A program made the position numbers and the translations under genes. The notes beneath the pieces were generated by a model. It had not been told where the DNA came from, did not search any database, and was given only the letters and a program-made list of their open reading frames with translations. Positions 12,709 to 23,013 of a DNA stretch of 64,000 bases are shown piece after piece. This stretch comes from Notospermus geniculatus (lineage: Eukaryota; Nemertea; Pilidiophora; Heteronemertea; Lineidae), in NCBI GenBank assembly GCA_002633025.1, contig NMRB01000310.1, positions 223,345-287,344 on the forward strand. The letters run 5' to 3'. Position 1 is the stretch's first letter. Each line of letters starts with the position of its first letter.

Positions 12709-12941
12709 CAGATACATCAGTCACTCTCTGTTAATGTTTTTCTTTTTTTCTATCCCAGTTATAAGTTAGGTCGCTGGCGGCAAGCGTCTCGCTAAGACCC
12801 ACCCAAAAAGTTTTGCGACAGATTTTAAAAAATCGATCAAACATTCTCCTGCTTTCCTGCTAAAGAAACCCTTTTTTCCAGTTCCTTATAAAACTTTTCG
12901 CTGATTACTTCCCCACGGGGCGTCTCTCTGTTCTCTTCTAG

Positions 12942-13061
12942 GTATGTCTATTCACAAACGACGAACGTGTCGACTGCTGTGTTATTACGGTTTGGGCGGA
13001 TATGCATGTAGTTGCAATGCCTCGTCTTTATCCAAAAGAAGTCAAACAATATCAATTAGAA
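12942..13061 (+). CDS. Four-cysteine neuropeptide precursor, repeat exon a
   Basis: Likely encodes one secreted peptide of a multi-copy precursor. The acceptor ttctcttctag precedes 12942, and the donor A|GTGAGT follows 13061. Both junctions are phase 1, so the 120-base exon is symmetric. Translated, a basic KRR site precedes the cysteine block TCRLLCYYGLGGYACSC, then NASSLS and the dibasic KR. Cysteine spacing C-x3-C-x8-C-x-C is identical in the exons at 19654, 21357 and 23014 and fits two disulphide bonds. Ser before KR predicts a free, non-amidated C-terminus. It is the most divergent copy (Leu for Met, Tyr for Ser in the Gly-rich loop). The cysteine pattern ending in C-x-C slightly recalls orexin-type peptides, but I do not claim homology. 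Confidence 0.75.
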
Positions 13062-13162
13062 GTGAGTATCAAACAATTAAACACAAATTTAACCGCAAAT
13101 TATTTTTTCTGCATTATTTTTCTGTCTTATTTATCAATTTCTCTATTTTCTCTTTTTAAATC

Positions 13163-13761
13163 TACAGCTACTCTGGAAAAAATTATTTGACCACCTCACT
13201 CATTTTCAATTAAAATGGGTCCCACAAACTCTCCAATCATCCAGTACGTACTGACTTATTGTGTTGGTTAAATTGCTAAAACTTCACCAAGACAATATCA
13301 AAGATGATAAACAGGAAGTCAGTTTCCAGAATCTTAGCAAATTTTCGACCGCAACCGGGGTCTTCTTCAGGCTGGCACTTTCATGTCGAGCTACCAGAAG
13401 TGAAATGACAATATCAAACAAAGAAATTGACTTCCCATAATAAAGAAACAATGGAGCTGTTAAAAGGACATTATGAAAAGTTCAGAATAAAAAGAAGTAT
13501 AAGAAGTGCATACATTTACTGTATAGACAGAGTTTGTCCACTTTACATCGCTTCTAATCAAACCTAAATTCTGCGAACAGCGTTTAAAGCATCTTCGGGA
13601 CTTTATGCCTATAATTACAGCTGAAGCCGTGTTTGTACAAGATAGTAAGCATATTGGAAGACATTGTGGCATAAATGGGTGAATTAGACTTCTTGCGGGA
13701 CCTATCTGAATGGAAATGAGTGGTATAACAGAGGTGGTCTAATAATTTTTCCAGAGCTGTA
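13163..13761. mobile_element. Tc1-like TIR element remnant
   Basis: tacagctactctggaaaaaa on the left and its inverse tttttccagagctgta at the right, followed inward by ttgaccacctcactcatttt / aaatgagtgg...aggtggtct, form inverted ends of about 50 bases. The 'acagctctggaaaaa' terminus is typical of Tc1-like elements. Interior coding remnants are not clear. Confidence 0.6.
13343..13370 (-). ncRNA. Hammerhead-like motif, Penelope-type, copy 1
   Basis: On the - strand CTGAAGA is followed by a hairpin (GACC...GGTC) and GAAA, in the order of a hammerhead core (CUGANGA - stem II - GAAA). This arrangement is known in the terminal repeats of Penelope-like elements. There is one extra A before the stem, so catalysis is not assured. 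Confidence 0.35.
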
Positions 13762-13908
13762 TTTTCGCTTTCTCTGTTCACTTGTCAAGTCATCTATTTT
13801 GTAATTCGCTAATAATACATGTTCCGATGTTAAGATATCCAACATAGAGCACAAAAAATGACACACAAAATGATAGTAAAAGTAAATTCATCTCCGAACT
13901 TTGCAAAT

Positions 13909-13937
13909 TTTGGACCCCAACCGGGGTCTTCCTCAGG
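13909..13937 (-). ncRNA. Hammerhead-like motif, copy 2
   Basis: A second copy about 560 bases away has CTGAGGA followed by a perfect hairpin GACCCC-GGTT-GGGGTC, but CAAA where GAAA is required. It is probably inactive. Flanking bases (aaatttt ... caggcactttc) match copy 1. Confidence 0.3.
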
Positions 13938-14529
13938 CACTTTCTAGTAGAGATGTTCCTGTGTTAAATCGCAAATAAACCAGAAAAAAGTGTTTTTCAA
14001 TATTTTCTGTATCTTCATTTCCCTAGTTATAAACACTCAAAATTAATTTTAAATTGTACTTTATTTACTATCGGTCAAACCAGATGTACGGTGGCCCATA
14101 AGGACATCGAATATTCTCTATCATTCACTTCAACTTCGTCCTTCATGAATTTAAACTGTGGAGTAGAATATGAAAACAGAGGTGCAAATTATTTAAACGA
14201 TGGTGCAAACCATGTTCATTACACGTGTACTAGTGTAGTAATATCAAAAATAGTTATTATTCGCAGGTAAAAGAAACGAAAGAACTTATAGGTGTTGAAA
14301 CAAATTCCCGAGGAGATCGTCTCCGAGATGCTCCACCGAATACTGAGAGGTGCATCTTAAAAACCGCAGTAGTACACATGACAGATGTTAAATTGGATAA
14401 GAAACCATCAAATTTCGCGCTTGAAATGCATGGCTTCACATCGTGTTGATTAATTAGTGTTTTATTCTATTATCTATTTTTCAAATCTTAATCCTATACA
14501 TGTTGGTACGTATACATGTATTATCATTT

Positions 14530-14775
14530 TTCCGTCAGGGCCGACATTATTGGCCCTGGTAAGTAGGGAGGAGGCCATCACAAGCTTATCATGCTCCTCA
14601 CTTGGATGGGGTATTTTACTTGCCCTTGCAAAGACACAAGGTACAAGGCACCACGGCTTACTGTCCCATGCGACGGACTGAAGAGCCGGGAATGAAATCC
14701 CATTATGGCCCGGGCTGGATTCGAACCCGGGACCTGCAGCTTGCTAAGCGGACGTGATAACCACTAGGCTATCAG
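14530..14775 (-). repeat. tRNA-derived SINE
   Basis: On the - strand a tRNA-like head contains A box TAGCCTAGTGGTTA and B box GGTTCGAATCC (14775-14705), with a loop TTAGCAA. The anticodon stem is imperfect. A tail continues through ggcccataatgggatttcat toward 14530 with no T-run terminator. The order head-body on the - strand fits a SINE. Confidence 0.6.
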
Positions 14776-14783
14776 GATATTAT

Positions 14784-14934
14784 GGAGGTTAGAAATCAAA
14801 CGATAAACGTAAACGTTAACGGCAACGTTATTTTTGTACCGAAAATGCAATATAAAATCTAATGAATGTGAAGTATGAAAAATAACGTTATCTTAAAGTT
14901 TTCGTTTATCCTTTGATTTGTTAACCTCCCTAAT
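14784..14934. repeat. MITE, ggaggtt-agaaatcaaacg family, copy 1
   Basis: Inverted ends ggaggttagaaatcaaacg / tttgatttgttaacctccc with internal cgtaaacgttaacg/taacgtta arms. Copies lie at 18828-18976 and, cut by a single N, at 38541-38628. Confidence 0.8.
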
Positions 14935-15084
14935 AACAAATTGCAAACGCGACCTCTGTGTTGATTCAAAGTATTTTCGTTTTAATGTAAAACGTTTTAA
15001 TGTAAAACAAATGTAAAACGAAACAAATGATTAAAAGCACATGCATCCTCAATTTCATGTCAGGGAACAGGTATAGGGAAGAAT

Positions 15085-15530
15085 AGGAGCAGTCAGCCGC
15101 GCATATTGCCAACAGATGGCAGCAAAGTTCTAGCGGACCAATGTCAGGCCCGGATCCAGGGGGGGGGGGCACATGGGGCATGTGCCCCCCCTATTTTTTG
15201 AGGGGCAATGATTTTTTTACTGCATTTTTGGAAAATCGTCTATTATTTCATGTCTAAGATGCTGGGAAATCGCATCTCAGAGCTTTGATTTTTTTCAAAT
15301 TTTCCCGGGGGAGGCCCCCCGGACCCCCCTTCGTGTGCGCGGACCTGCGGTAAGCGCCAACTGAGGGCTTGCCCTCAGGGTTGTGCCCCCCGTATTTCTA
15401 AACCCTGGATCCGGCCCTGAATGTACAGGAAAATCTACGTGATTGCTGCTCGAACAATAATGACTGGGTCCGCTATATGCATTGAATTGGGCCGTAGTGA
15501 CACCTATTGGTCAACTCGCTGACAGCTTAG
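15085..15530. repeat. Dispersed repeat D, copy 2, split by a MITE
   Basis: It matches 1839-1995: taggagcagtcagccgcgc, attgccaacagatggcagca, tctagcgga, then after the insertion aaatctacgtgattgctgct and gccgtagtgacacc. The insertion occupies 15145-15419. Confidence 0.75.
15145..15419. mobile_element. MITE with caggcccggatccag ends and target duplication AATGT
   Basis: The left end caggcccggatccag and right end ctggatccggccctg are inverted. AATGT is present on both sides (15140-15144 and 15420-15424), a five-base target duplication. A run of G opens the element. A related end (ccagatccggccctgg) lies just after the gap at 17632-17648. Confidence 0.85.
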
Positions 15531-15780
15531 TCTTGTCGTTTTCCCATGAGATCATGACGTTGGTCTCTGCATGACTAAGTTCCAAGGAAGAACGAATAGT
15601 TTCGTCCATTTCAGTGTGCGAATGTATTTTTGCTTGGGATTTTGGACTTTTTGTACCAAAGTTAAATTTACGTTTTATCATAACTCTGTGGTTTTGTGCC
15701 CGCATATTCCGTTAAAAGTGTTTATGCCTACATGCTTTTACAGAGAGTTTTCACAATCCACCTGACAGACCTACGATTTC

Positions 15781-15911
15781 TATTCGAGAGTTTTCGCAAA
15801 GCCCCCGAAACGCCAACGCGAACGCAAATCCCATTTCCGATGCCTCGAAGAGCGAACAATAGGATAGATGTTCGCGTCGGCGTTTCGGGGGCTTTGCGAA
15901 AACTCTCTATT
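15781..15911. repeat. Palindromic MITE, gagttttcgcaaagccccc family, copy 2
   Basis: Long arms gagagttttcgcaaagccc and gggctttgcgaaaactctc, better preserved than copy 1 at 11417-11549, with cgaacgc-type inner arms. Confidence 0.85.
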
Positions 15912-16140
15912 GTCTGAGTGTAATACCCGAACAATAGATGAGCGTAGTCGTTGGCCTAATTGGGCGGTTGCGAAAACTGACTTGTGACGGACTGCACGCC
16001 GACATGTGCAGTACTGTTCATTTGATAGTCACAGACAGTGTATTGGCTAAATAATCCATACTTTCGACGCATGTGCCAAACATAAGGAATTTCCCACGAA
16101 CGACTGGTTCATGACTTGCATTTGGTTTGTGCTCACCCAA

Positions 16141-16453
16141 AGGGGGGTTTACACGGTTCAACATTTGTTGAAAGGTGTTGAATGTTGAACGCTGTTGAAC
16201 GTCATTGAAAGCTGTTGAACCGTCTAAACCCGCTTTCAACACCTTTCAACACGGTCTTCAACAGTGTTCAACAGCTTTCAACATGTTGCCAGAAATAGGA
16301 ACATGAAGCTATTTTGGCAACTTGTTGAAAGCTGTTGAAAGACCTGTTCAAAGGTGTTGAAAGGAGGTTTAGACGGTTCAACAGCTTTCGACAACGTTCA
16401 ACACCTTTTAACTTTCAACCGCTTTCAACAAGTTGAATCGTGTAAACCCCCCT
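16141..16453. repeat. Fold-back element built of TTGAAAG/CTTTCAA units
   Basis: Ends aggggggtttacacggttca / gaatcgtgtaaacccccct are inverted. The interior is almost entirely short units such as gttgaaagctgttgaa and ttcaacacctttcaaca in both orientations, so it is internally repetitive as well as palindromic. Confidence 0.8.
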
Positions 16454-16519
16454 AGGACGGCAATTTCTGAACACGCACAACTGGGCAAAGACCACCTCAG
16501 TTATTCGCAACTACAGCTA

Positions 16520-16836
16520 ATAGGGAGTTTTCGCAAATCTGACGAAAAACGAAGTACGAAATACGAACTTGGACGTCATATCCATGACGTAATGTTTTTC
16601 AGGAAATGGTTCGTACCACAAATGTCCCTCCTGCCAGTGCGTCGTTTAGCATGCCATGTAAGATCGAAAGAGTTATGGCGCATCTTGAATTTTTAAATTT
16701 CCAATTCGTATCAACGAAGTGGAAACGAAAGATAAATTTCAAAGTTACCATTTCCTGAAATACATTACGTCATGGATATGACGTCCAATTTCGTATTTCG
16801 TACTTCGTTTTTCGTCAGATTTGCGAAAACTCCCTA
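16520..16836. repeat. MITE, tagggagttttcgcaaatct family, copy 1
   Basis: Ends tagggagttttcgcaaatct / agatttgcgaaaactcccta with inner gacgaaaaacgaagtacgaa arms and catatccatgacgtaatg / cattacgtcatggatatg. Relatives lie at 23935-24328, 24787-25195 and, with a changed end, 62990-63515. Confidence 0.85.
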
Positions 16837-16856
16837 ATGTTTTAAATATGCGAACC

Positions 16857-16974
16857 AGGGGCCGTATGCATAAAACATCTTAAGTGTAAACTTTCCCTTA
16901 TCTTTTGTTTGGAACATTAGCTTAAGGGAAATTTTACACTTATATGTAAGACGTTTTATGCATACGGCCCCTGT
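16857..16974. repeat. Palindromic MITE, ccaggggccgtatgca family, copy 2
   Basis: Matches 8207-8325 in both arms and loop (cttatcttttgtttggaaca). Confidence 0.85.
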
Positions 16975-18170
16975 TTCATAGTGTCGAGACCCGCATCATT
17001 TTCTTACCTGTCTGTTGTGCAGGTCATCTGGTGCATGATCACTTTGGAACGAAGAATTTGTCTTCCTCGGGCCTGACTTTCTCATACATCCCGAATGGTT
17101 TTCCGTTGGTTTTTTTGTTATCATTTTATTTTTTTAGTCTACCTTGACTATATTCATGTTCCAGCAGTCTCAGACCTGAAATGAACAAGGATAAAAATTT
17201 GAGTGTACATTGCCCAGGGATAAAATATCTTAGCTGGTTTGCCTGAGAAGTAAATTTGAAATTCGACCACAGGGCAGGTGTAACGTTTTTCAGTGTGGCC
17301 GTTTTTCTGTGTGACTTCCATTGTTTGGAACACACTGGGAAACAGACTCGCTGTTTCTCTAGCTGTGGTTACACTACATAGAAATCCCCGGGCTTTTTGA
17401 GCCCGTGTCAAGCCCGGGCCTGAAAAAAACCCGCCTGAGACCCGGCGAGCGTCTACACTACTTAAATCTAGCTGAACTTAATTGCTACGCCCGGCGATAG
17501 GGTCGCTACTGGCACGCACTCTTCACGAAGAGGAGGCGCTAAATTGGAGTGCTGGCTTTTTACCGCGCATGCCCACAAGACACGCCGCCTGTCGCGGTGT
17601 TCAANNNNNNNNCCCCCCCCCCCCCCCCCCCCAGATCCGGCCCTGGACCAGCTACCTAACTCATCCTGCGCTGATCAGTGGTTCTAAAATGCTCGCTCCA
17701 TTCGTCACCATATATGGCGGTTTGTGTGCGTGTGCGGTGACGACGGGATCGAGCGCTAAGAACTCCTGATATTCTCTGGATATAATACAGCCCTGGCGTT
17801 TATCATATCCAGCTAACATCAGAATACAAAGAGACTGTTTTTAACTACCCTCGCGCCTGGGCGAGTGTGACGAAGCTAACTTTTGAAGATGTTTTCTTCC
17901 AACAGTATGACACCGCATATAATCTTCAACTATTCTAAATTTTAAGGGGAAAGTGATCTGACCCGTTGGTCACACACCTTCAGAGAGATTGGCACCTTGA
18001 TATTCGGCCTCACACGAGCGGCGGAGGGATTATCACCGTGATACTCGTCAACTGGAGTTGACGCACTTGATTTTCAGCCACTACGAGGGAAAATTTAGAT
18101 TCACACCCAGCGGTTACATCAAAGGAGCCTAGATCCCAAAGTCAACTGGTTCCTGTCCTTTGCACTTTGA
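16975..18170. other. No gene seen; contains an 8-N gap
   Basis: The gap 17605-17612 sits in front of a C-run and a ccagatccggccctgg MITE end. The block 17695-17780 (gctcgctccattcgtcacc ... cctgatattctc) is an inverted relative of 9832-9890. No exon is supported. Confidence 0.45.
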
Positions 18171-18172
18171 CA

Positions 18173-18292
18173 ATGGGTCATATGAATAAGGATTAGCAAA
18201 TGCTCTTACTTGAATTTTGCAATACAAGGCAACGCTATACAAATCTGAAGTAAAGGCATTTGCTAGTCTTAATTCATATAACCATAAAGGAA
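18173..18292. repeat. MITE, aatgggtcatatgaat family, copy 1
   Basis: Left gggtcatatgaataag and right attcatataacc, with inner gattagcaaatg/catttgctagtc and cttacttga/tgaagtaaa arms. A better copy interrupts the 5S rRNA-like gene at 38226-38343. Confidence 0.75.
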
Positions 18293-18700
18293 TCAAACAT
18301 AAAGGTTTAACTGCGAACGATGAAGTAACTGAGGGATACACTTCATGTGTTGCCACCAGATGTCTCTCACTGCCTGATTTTTGGCTTTACGTAATAGGCA
18401 GGAGCTTCAACTTTTTTTGTGGTGAAGGGATAAATGAATCTGTCAACTTGACGCCTTGAATTCCATTTCTGAGGAAAACAGAGCTATTTTCAGCACAATG
18501 AGGAACCCGCATGACTGCAGATGGCGCAGTCAGTATAAGACCCGAATGACGTTCTGACGTCAGTTTTTTCGCTGTTGACGTCACGTCGTCAAAGCATGTG
18601 TACATTTTTCTACACAATTTTCCGTGGAAATTTCCCCAAAAGACGTTGTCAGTATTGGCATCCTGTGGCATTTCTGACGAAACAAAGCAGTGATATATGN

Positions 18701-18784
18701 ATGGTATGGGTGGGTCAGCATGTGACTGTAATGCATCGGCAATAAGTAAGAAATCCACGATGAAACGCGACGAAAGTAAACGAA
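18701..18784 (+). CDS. Four-cysteine neuropeptide precursor, repeat exon b (5' part lost at a contig join)
   Basis: The frame starts at the single N (18700) in the middle of the conserved block: GMGGSACDCNASAIS, then a KK site, STMKR, DESKR, and a donor A|GTAAGT after 18784 in phase 1, as in the sister exons. The bases left of the N do not encode the missing Cys-x3-Cys half, so the N most likely joins two contigs with sequence missing between them. Read this way the exon is normal; the alternative is a broken exon copy. Ser before the basic pair predicts no amidation, and the cleavage site is Lys-Lys rather than Lys-Arg. Confidence 0.7.
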
Positions 18785-18827
18785 GTAAGTAACAAAACGT
18801 TTGAGAAACTCGCAAAAGGGAGGTTTA

Positions 18828-18976
18828 GAAATCAAACGGCCAACGTAAACGTTAACGACAACGTTATTTTCGTACCGAAAATGCAATACAAAATCTGGTT
18901 AATGTGTAGTATGAAAAATAACGTTGTCGTAAAGTTTACGTTTATCGTTTGATTTCTAAAAATCTTCCTAATGTAC
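18828..18976. repeat. MITE, ggaggtt-agaaatcaaacg family, copy 2
   Basis: gggaggtttagaaatcaaac on the left, gtttgatttctaaaaatctt and cctaat on the right; same interior (taccgaaaatgcaata...gtagtatgaaaaataacgtt) as the copy at 14784. Confidence 0.85.
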
Positions 18977-19653
18977 TAGAATAGACGAAAGCGAATTACC
19001 ATAAAGCTGCGTTTATCAGACGTCCGGAATGCGGTATCGCGGAATCCCCGGCGGAAGCGATATGTTATATGCGAAAATGCATTGCATTTTCCGCTTCCGC
19101 GTTCCGCAATCTGCATTCCTCGTGTCAGCTACATGTAAACGTAGCTTAAGGCGAATCTGATGAGAATATGACCATTTCCCAAACAAATCCGAACAAAAAT
19201 GCTCAGAGCGATCAGATATGAGACGAGATACGATTAATCGGACGATCACAGTGACTGGTCGCTTGGTGCAACGATCTGCCGCAGACTACGCGACAAATCC
19301 TGCAAATCTCCCGTCGCTCTAGAGCAGTTGGAATGGCAGTCTCCTAAAAAATCGCACGAAAAATCTCAGGTTTGCGCCCTGCTTTAGGCCCGTACATTAT
19401 GTACACTGTACTTGTACTTGTACTTGTACATGTATGTGTACATGTAGCTACATGTAAATATCTCAAACATTATTTCTACAATTTTTTGCGAAGTGGGAAA
19501 GCATACCCTGGGCCGGGACCCTGGGCCTACCGCTAAAGTGCATATAGTCTGAAAATTTTTATTCAGTATAATCAGTAAATGTGCTGGACCATTTGCCCAT
19601 GTACAGTGGATTTATACATTTTTTTGCTCATTGTTAATTTGTTTCTTCCGCAG

Positions 19654-19758
19654 GTGAGGCGTGTGATGCACTTTGTTTCTACGGCATGGGGGGCTCCGCG
19701 TGCCAGTGCAGCGCCCACGCTCTCGGTAAACGACAACACACGTTAGGAAAACGACCAG
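19654..19758 (+). CDS. Four-cysteine neuropeptide precursor, repeat exon c
   Basis: Acceptor gtttcttccgcag before 19654 and donor CCAG|GTGAGG after 19758, both phase 1; 105 bases. The product has EACDALCFYGMGGSACQC, then SAHALG-KR, then QHTLG-KR, then Pro. C-x3-C-x8-C-x-C spacing is conserved. GKR after the cysteine peptide predicts an amidated Leu C-terminus. The short QHTLGKR piece would give a second, pyroglutamyl, amidated tetrapeptide. The splice junction to the next exon makes a Gly codon. Phe replaces Tyr and Ser-Ala-His replaces Asn-Ala-Ser relative to the other copies. Confidence 0.85.
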
Positions 19759-19934
19759 GTGAGGTAAAAATCACGGCGCTGGTGGGTTGGCCTGAAATAA
19801 CTCTTTTAATGGCATGATACCAAGATTCCTTCAGCCATCCACTTTTTTTCGCAAAGAAACCATAACACTGCGCATCTATAAATACGTGATTTGACAGGGT
19901 GTTTGAGAAAAAAATGTCCCCTATGGGTGTATTC

Positions 19935-20358
19935 GACTCCCTGTTCTTATTGTGTTCTGGTGCAGAGAACGGTGTTCTGGAATGAGTCGAATAGCCGAAA
20001 ACTTGTTCGGGAACGTGTTCCTCTGTTCCCGAATCTCATACCACCTCGATCGGTGGTGCAAACGGGAACAGACGAGAACAAAGATGGCGGGCACTGGCGG
20101 CAATTTTATATAGATTTTTCGTCAGATCATAAGTGTAATTATTCGAGGTTTAGAATCAAGCATAAATGACATGAATGTCATTTCCTATTTTTAAACAGAA
20201 TAATTTTGAAGTATTCTTGAAAAAATGGGCGTTTTTAGGCACGAGTATTGACGCCGGAAGTGAAACCATAGTCAGGCACTTATCCGTTCGAGACTCGAGA
20301 ACACGTTCTTGTGTTCTCGTCCTGTTCGGGTACAGTTGAGAACGGTGAGTCGAATACA
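19935..20358. repeat. Inverted-repeat element, gtattcgactc ends
   Basis: gtattcgactccctgttctt at the left and gagaacggtgagtcgaatac at the right are inverted, with internal repeats of gttct/agaac. It lies in the intron between exons c and d. Confidence 0.6.
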
Positions 20359-20365
20359 TGTATTA

Positions 20366-20815
20366 TTATTATTACCAGATATTAAGGTGCCTTTACCACA
20401 AAAGTGCTCAAAGGCACCTTACAATAATACAAGACTGAAAGATTAAGACATTGACACAGAAAATTATAAAACATAGGGAAAACTAAAGCATTGAGATAGA
20501 ATATAAATAAGATTAGTTAAAATGGGTGAGATAGAATATAAATGAGATTAGTTAAAATGGGCAGTAATAAAAAGATGTGTCTTAAGGGCTCTCTTAAAAC
20601 TAGTGAGGGTAGGAAGGGCCCTGAGGCTTAAAGGAAGACTGTTCCAAAGCCTGGGGGCAGTCGAGTAAAAAGATCGTTCGCCATGGCGTGACTTGGTTCT
20701 CGGTGTGGCCAAGAGTCGCTGATCACCGGAGCGAAGCGATCTGCCCGGTTGATAAACATTGATCATATCCGATACATAGGACGGTGCAGTACCATTGATA
20801 CGGTGCAGTACCATT
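20366..20815 (-). mobile_element. 3' fragment of a non-LTR retrotransposon
   Basis: The - strand frame 20814-20548 encodes the C-terminal end typical of LINE reverse transcriptases in these animals: GTAPSYVSDMINVY, RSFYSTAPRLWNSLPLSLR, FKRALKTHLF. The catalytic part is absent, so this is a 5'-truncated copy. At the 5' edge about 20 bases (tgcagtaccattgatac) are duplicated. Confidence 0.8.
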
Positions 20816-20835
20816 GATACACCTATTGTTCAAGG

Positions 20836-21225
20836 GAACAATGACTTTATCATCTAAATACGCAAAATACGGAATGTAGTTGTATTGCGCCACAATCTCA
20901 GATGATACAGACTATTGTACCATTTCATCTTCAATTAAAAGTTTTTATTCATTATTTGTGTTAGAAACCGTAAAAAGGACATAAAAATACGACGCATTTT
21001 GACACAGGGCGTTTAAGGAAAAAATGCCCCCATTTTTCAAGGGAACAATGACTTTATCATCTAAATACGCAAAATACGGAATGTCTATATATAATGAGTT
21101 GTATTGCGCCACGATATCAGATGATACAGACTATGGTACCTTTCCATCTATAAATAAAAATTTTGTATTCATTATTTGTGTTAGAAACCGTAAAAGGGAC
21201 CTTAAAATACGACGCATTTTGACAA
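20836..21225. repeat. Tandem duplication of about 190 bp
   Basis: The block aagggaacaatgactttatc ... gaaaccgtaaaa-ggac...tacgacgcattttgaca occurs at 20836-21003 and again at 21045-21225 with small changes (a tctatatataatgagt insertion in the second). It is intronic. Confidence 0.8.
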
Positions 21226-21356
21226 CTGTTATGGATGACAGAGGAACGTGCGATCAATAGGCGTTGTGTTCTTTTTCTAATTTCTTTATTTTCTAATCTT
21301 TCTTAGACGATTTTTCCCGTCTAATTATCTATATTGACATCCGTTTTCTATTGCAG

Positions 21357-21464
21357 GATACGAAGCCTGTAACACTCTCTGTTATTACGGGATGGGAGGA
21401 TCTGCTTGTCACTGCAATGCATCCGCAATTAGTAAAAGGGTTCTAGAGCTAACAAAAAGGGGAG
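21357..21464 (+). CDS. Four-cysteine neuropeptide precursor, repeat exon d
   Basis: Acceptor ccgttttctattgcag before 21357 and donor GGGGAG|GTAAGG after 21464; both phase 1; 108 bases. It encodes YEACNTLCYYGMGGSACHC, then NASAIS-KR, the linker VLELT, and a second KR. Cysteine spacing is as in the sister exons. Ser in front of KR predicts a free acid terminus, where exon e has Gly (amide). The junction to exon e makes Gly-Gly in front of DAC. Confidence 0.85.
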
Positions 21465-22084
21465 GTAAGGCCATGTTAAAAAATAGTTGGTTAGCATCCC
21501 CTCCCGCCATTGAAATCACCCCTCCTCACATTTTTTTTATTTGTTATTTTCAAAAAATGCCAAAAAGAGTGATAAAATTGTAGGCTGGGATACTTACATG
21601 TAAATAAAACAACACAGTTTTAAAGGATAGAAAGTAGTTTTTATATCAATTCATACCTATCACATGGAATTTCCCTCATCAGATTTCCATGTTTACCATG
21701 GTAACATGCATGTCAAACTCAATAAAAAAAAATAAAAAACTCCCGCCTTCCTCAGATGAAGACTTGTTTTACGATTAATAAAATGGTCAATAAACGCTTA
21801 AAAGGAGCCTAGAGGCAGCCTCCTCATAGGCATTTTGATGTGCTCATTACACCGACTGGTTGGCGTGACAATCTTACTCTGACATGTATTGCAAGTAAAA
21901 TACGGTAAACATCAACATTTGAGACAAAATCTGTCGGTTGTCAGTTGCTAGCGCCACCTGTGATGATTTGACCACACTGATATGAGCTTAATAGCTAGCT
22001 GCCTATAGGGTCCCTTTAAGTTGGCGAAAAGGTTAATATCGTAAAGTTCTAAATATGAAAAAGCCTTCCTTGTTGGAAACCCTC

Positions 22085-22960
22085 ACAAGTTAGACTTAGT
22101 TTTGTTCCAGAACTCACCGCTAGGCGCAGAAGAGTTCGGTATCGGCCTCGTTTGACCTTGACCTCACACACCAAAATCTGTGTGTCTGACGTCACAGATC
22201 CCGTCCAAGAGCAGTCACGTGACCGTGGTACAAAATGGCGGATACCTTGCAATTTCTGCAGTTTTTCACGGATACATTTGCGCTTTCCACCCTCCGAATC
22301 AATAATACACCGCCTGCTAGGGTCTGTTTTACAACCGCACGCGACACACAGTTGTTGGTTGCCTTCTTTGGGGCCATGTCGATTTAGAGGAATCAGAGGA
22401 ATCGGAGGAATCAGAGGAAAATTCAGTCTCCAGCCCATCAGTCACACACAATCACATGACTATCATGTACACAGCCACGTGGTTGTGTAAACGTCATAAC
22501 AGCTTTAGTGGAACTTGCAATTCGGCCCTTTTCCCCTAAAGTGCTGGCTTTCGGCCATCAAGTCATTTAACTGTCTTATCACCAACCTCGATGAGGATGA
22601 GTTTATTATAACAACTCAATAGCCAAGGAAATGTTATGAATTTAAACTATTCTGATAATTTTATATTTTATCTTATGGTGATTTTCTGGATTTTCCAGCC
22701 CGATTCCTCTGATTTCTCCGTTCCTCTAAATCGACATGGCCCTTTTTTGGCGTCCACATCTCAAAAATTTGAAGCAAAGATGCACACGATACACGAAGAA
22801 TCTGACATTTTCCGCCCACGAGCGATACGAGGGATTCCCCGGCCGTGTTGTTGAAAATAAACTGAAGAGGTCAAGGTCAAACGAGGCCGATACCGAACTC
22901 TTCTGCGCCGAGCGGTGGGTTCGGGAACCAAACTAAAGTTAGATTATGATGAGCTCTTCA
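22085..22960. repeat. Inverted-repeat element in the last intron of the peptide gene
   Basis: The arm 22085-22165 (ccagaactcaccgctaggcg, agttcggtatcggcctcgtt) pairs with 22860-22950 (aacgaggccgataccgaact, gagcggtgggttcgggaacc). A second pair, gccatgtcgatttagaggaa (22373) and its inverse (22722), sits inside. No coding is seen. Confidence 0.75.
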
Positions 22961-23013
22961 GAAGTGGATATAAACACCCCTTGTGCTCTAATCGTTTCTT
23001 TTTTTCTCACCAG

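Noticed and set aside
14705-14775. Functional tRNA gene on the - strand
   Set aside because: The anticodon stem has mismatches and the sequence runs into a SINE-like body without a Pol III terminator.
22152-22490. + strand frame of 112 codons in the last peptide-gene intron
   Set aside because: It lies within an inverted-repeat element and contains repetitive gaggaatc units.
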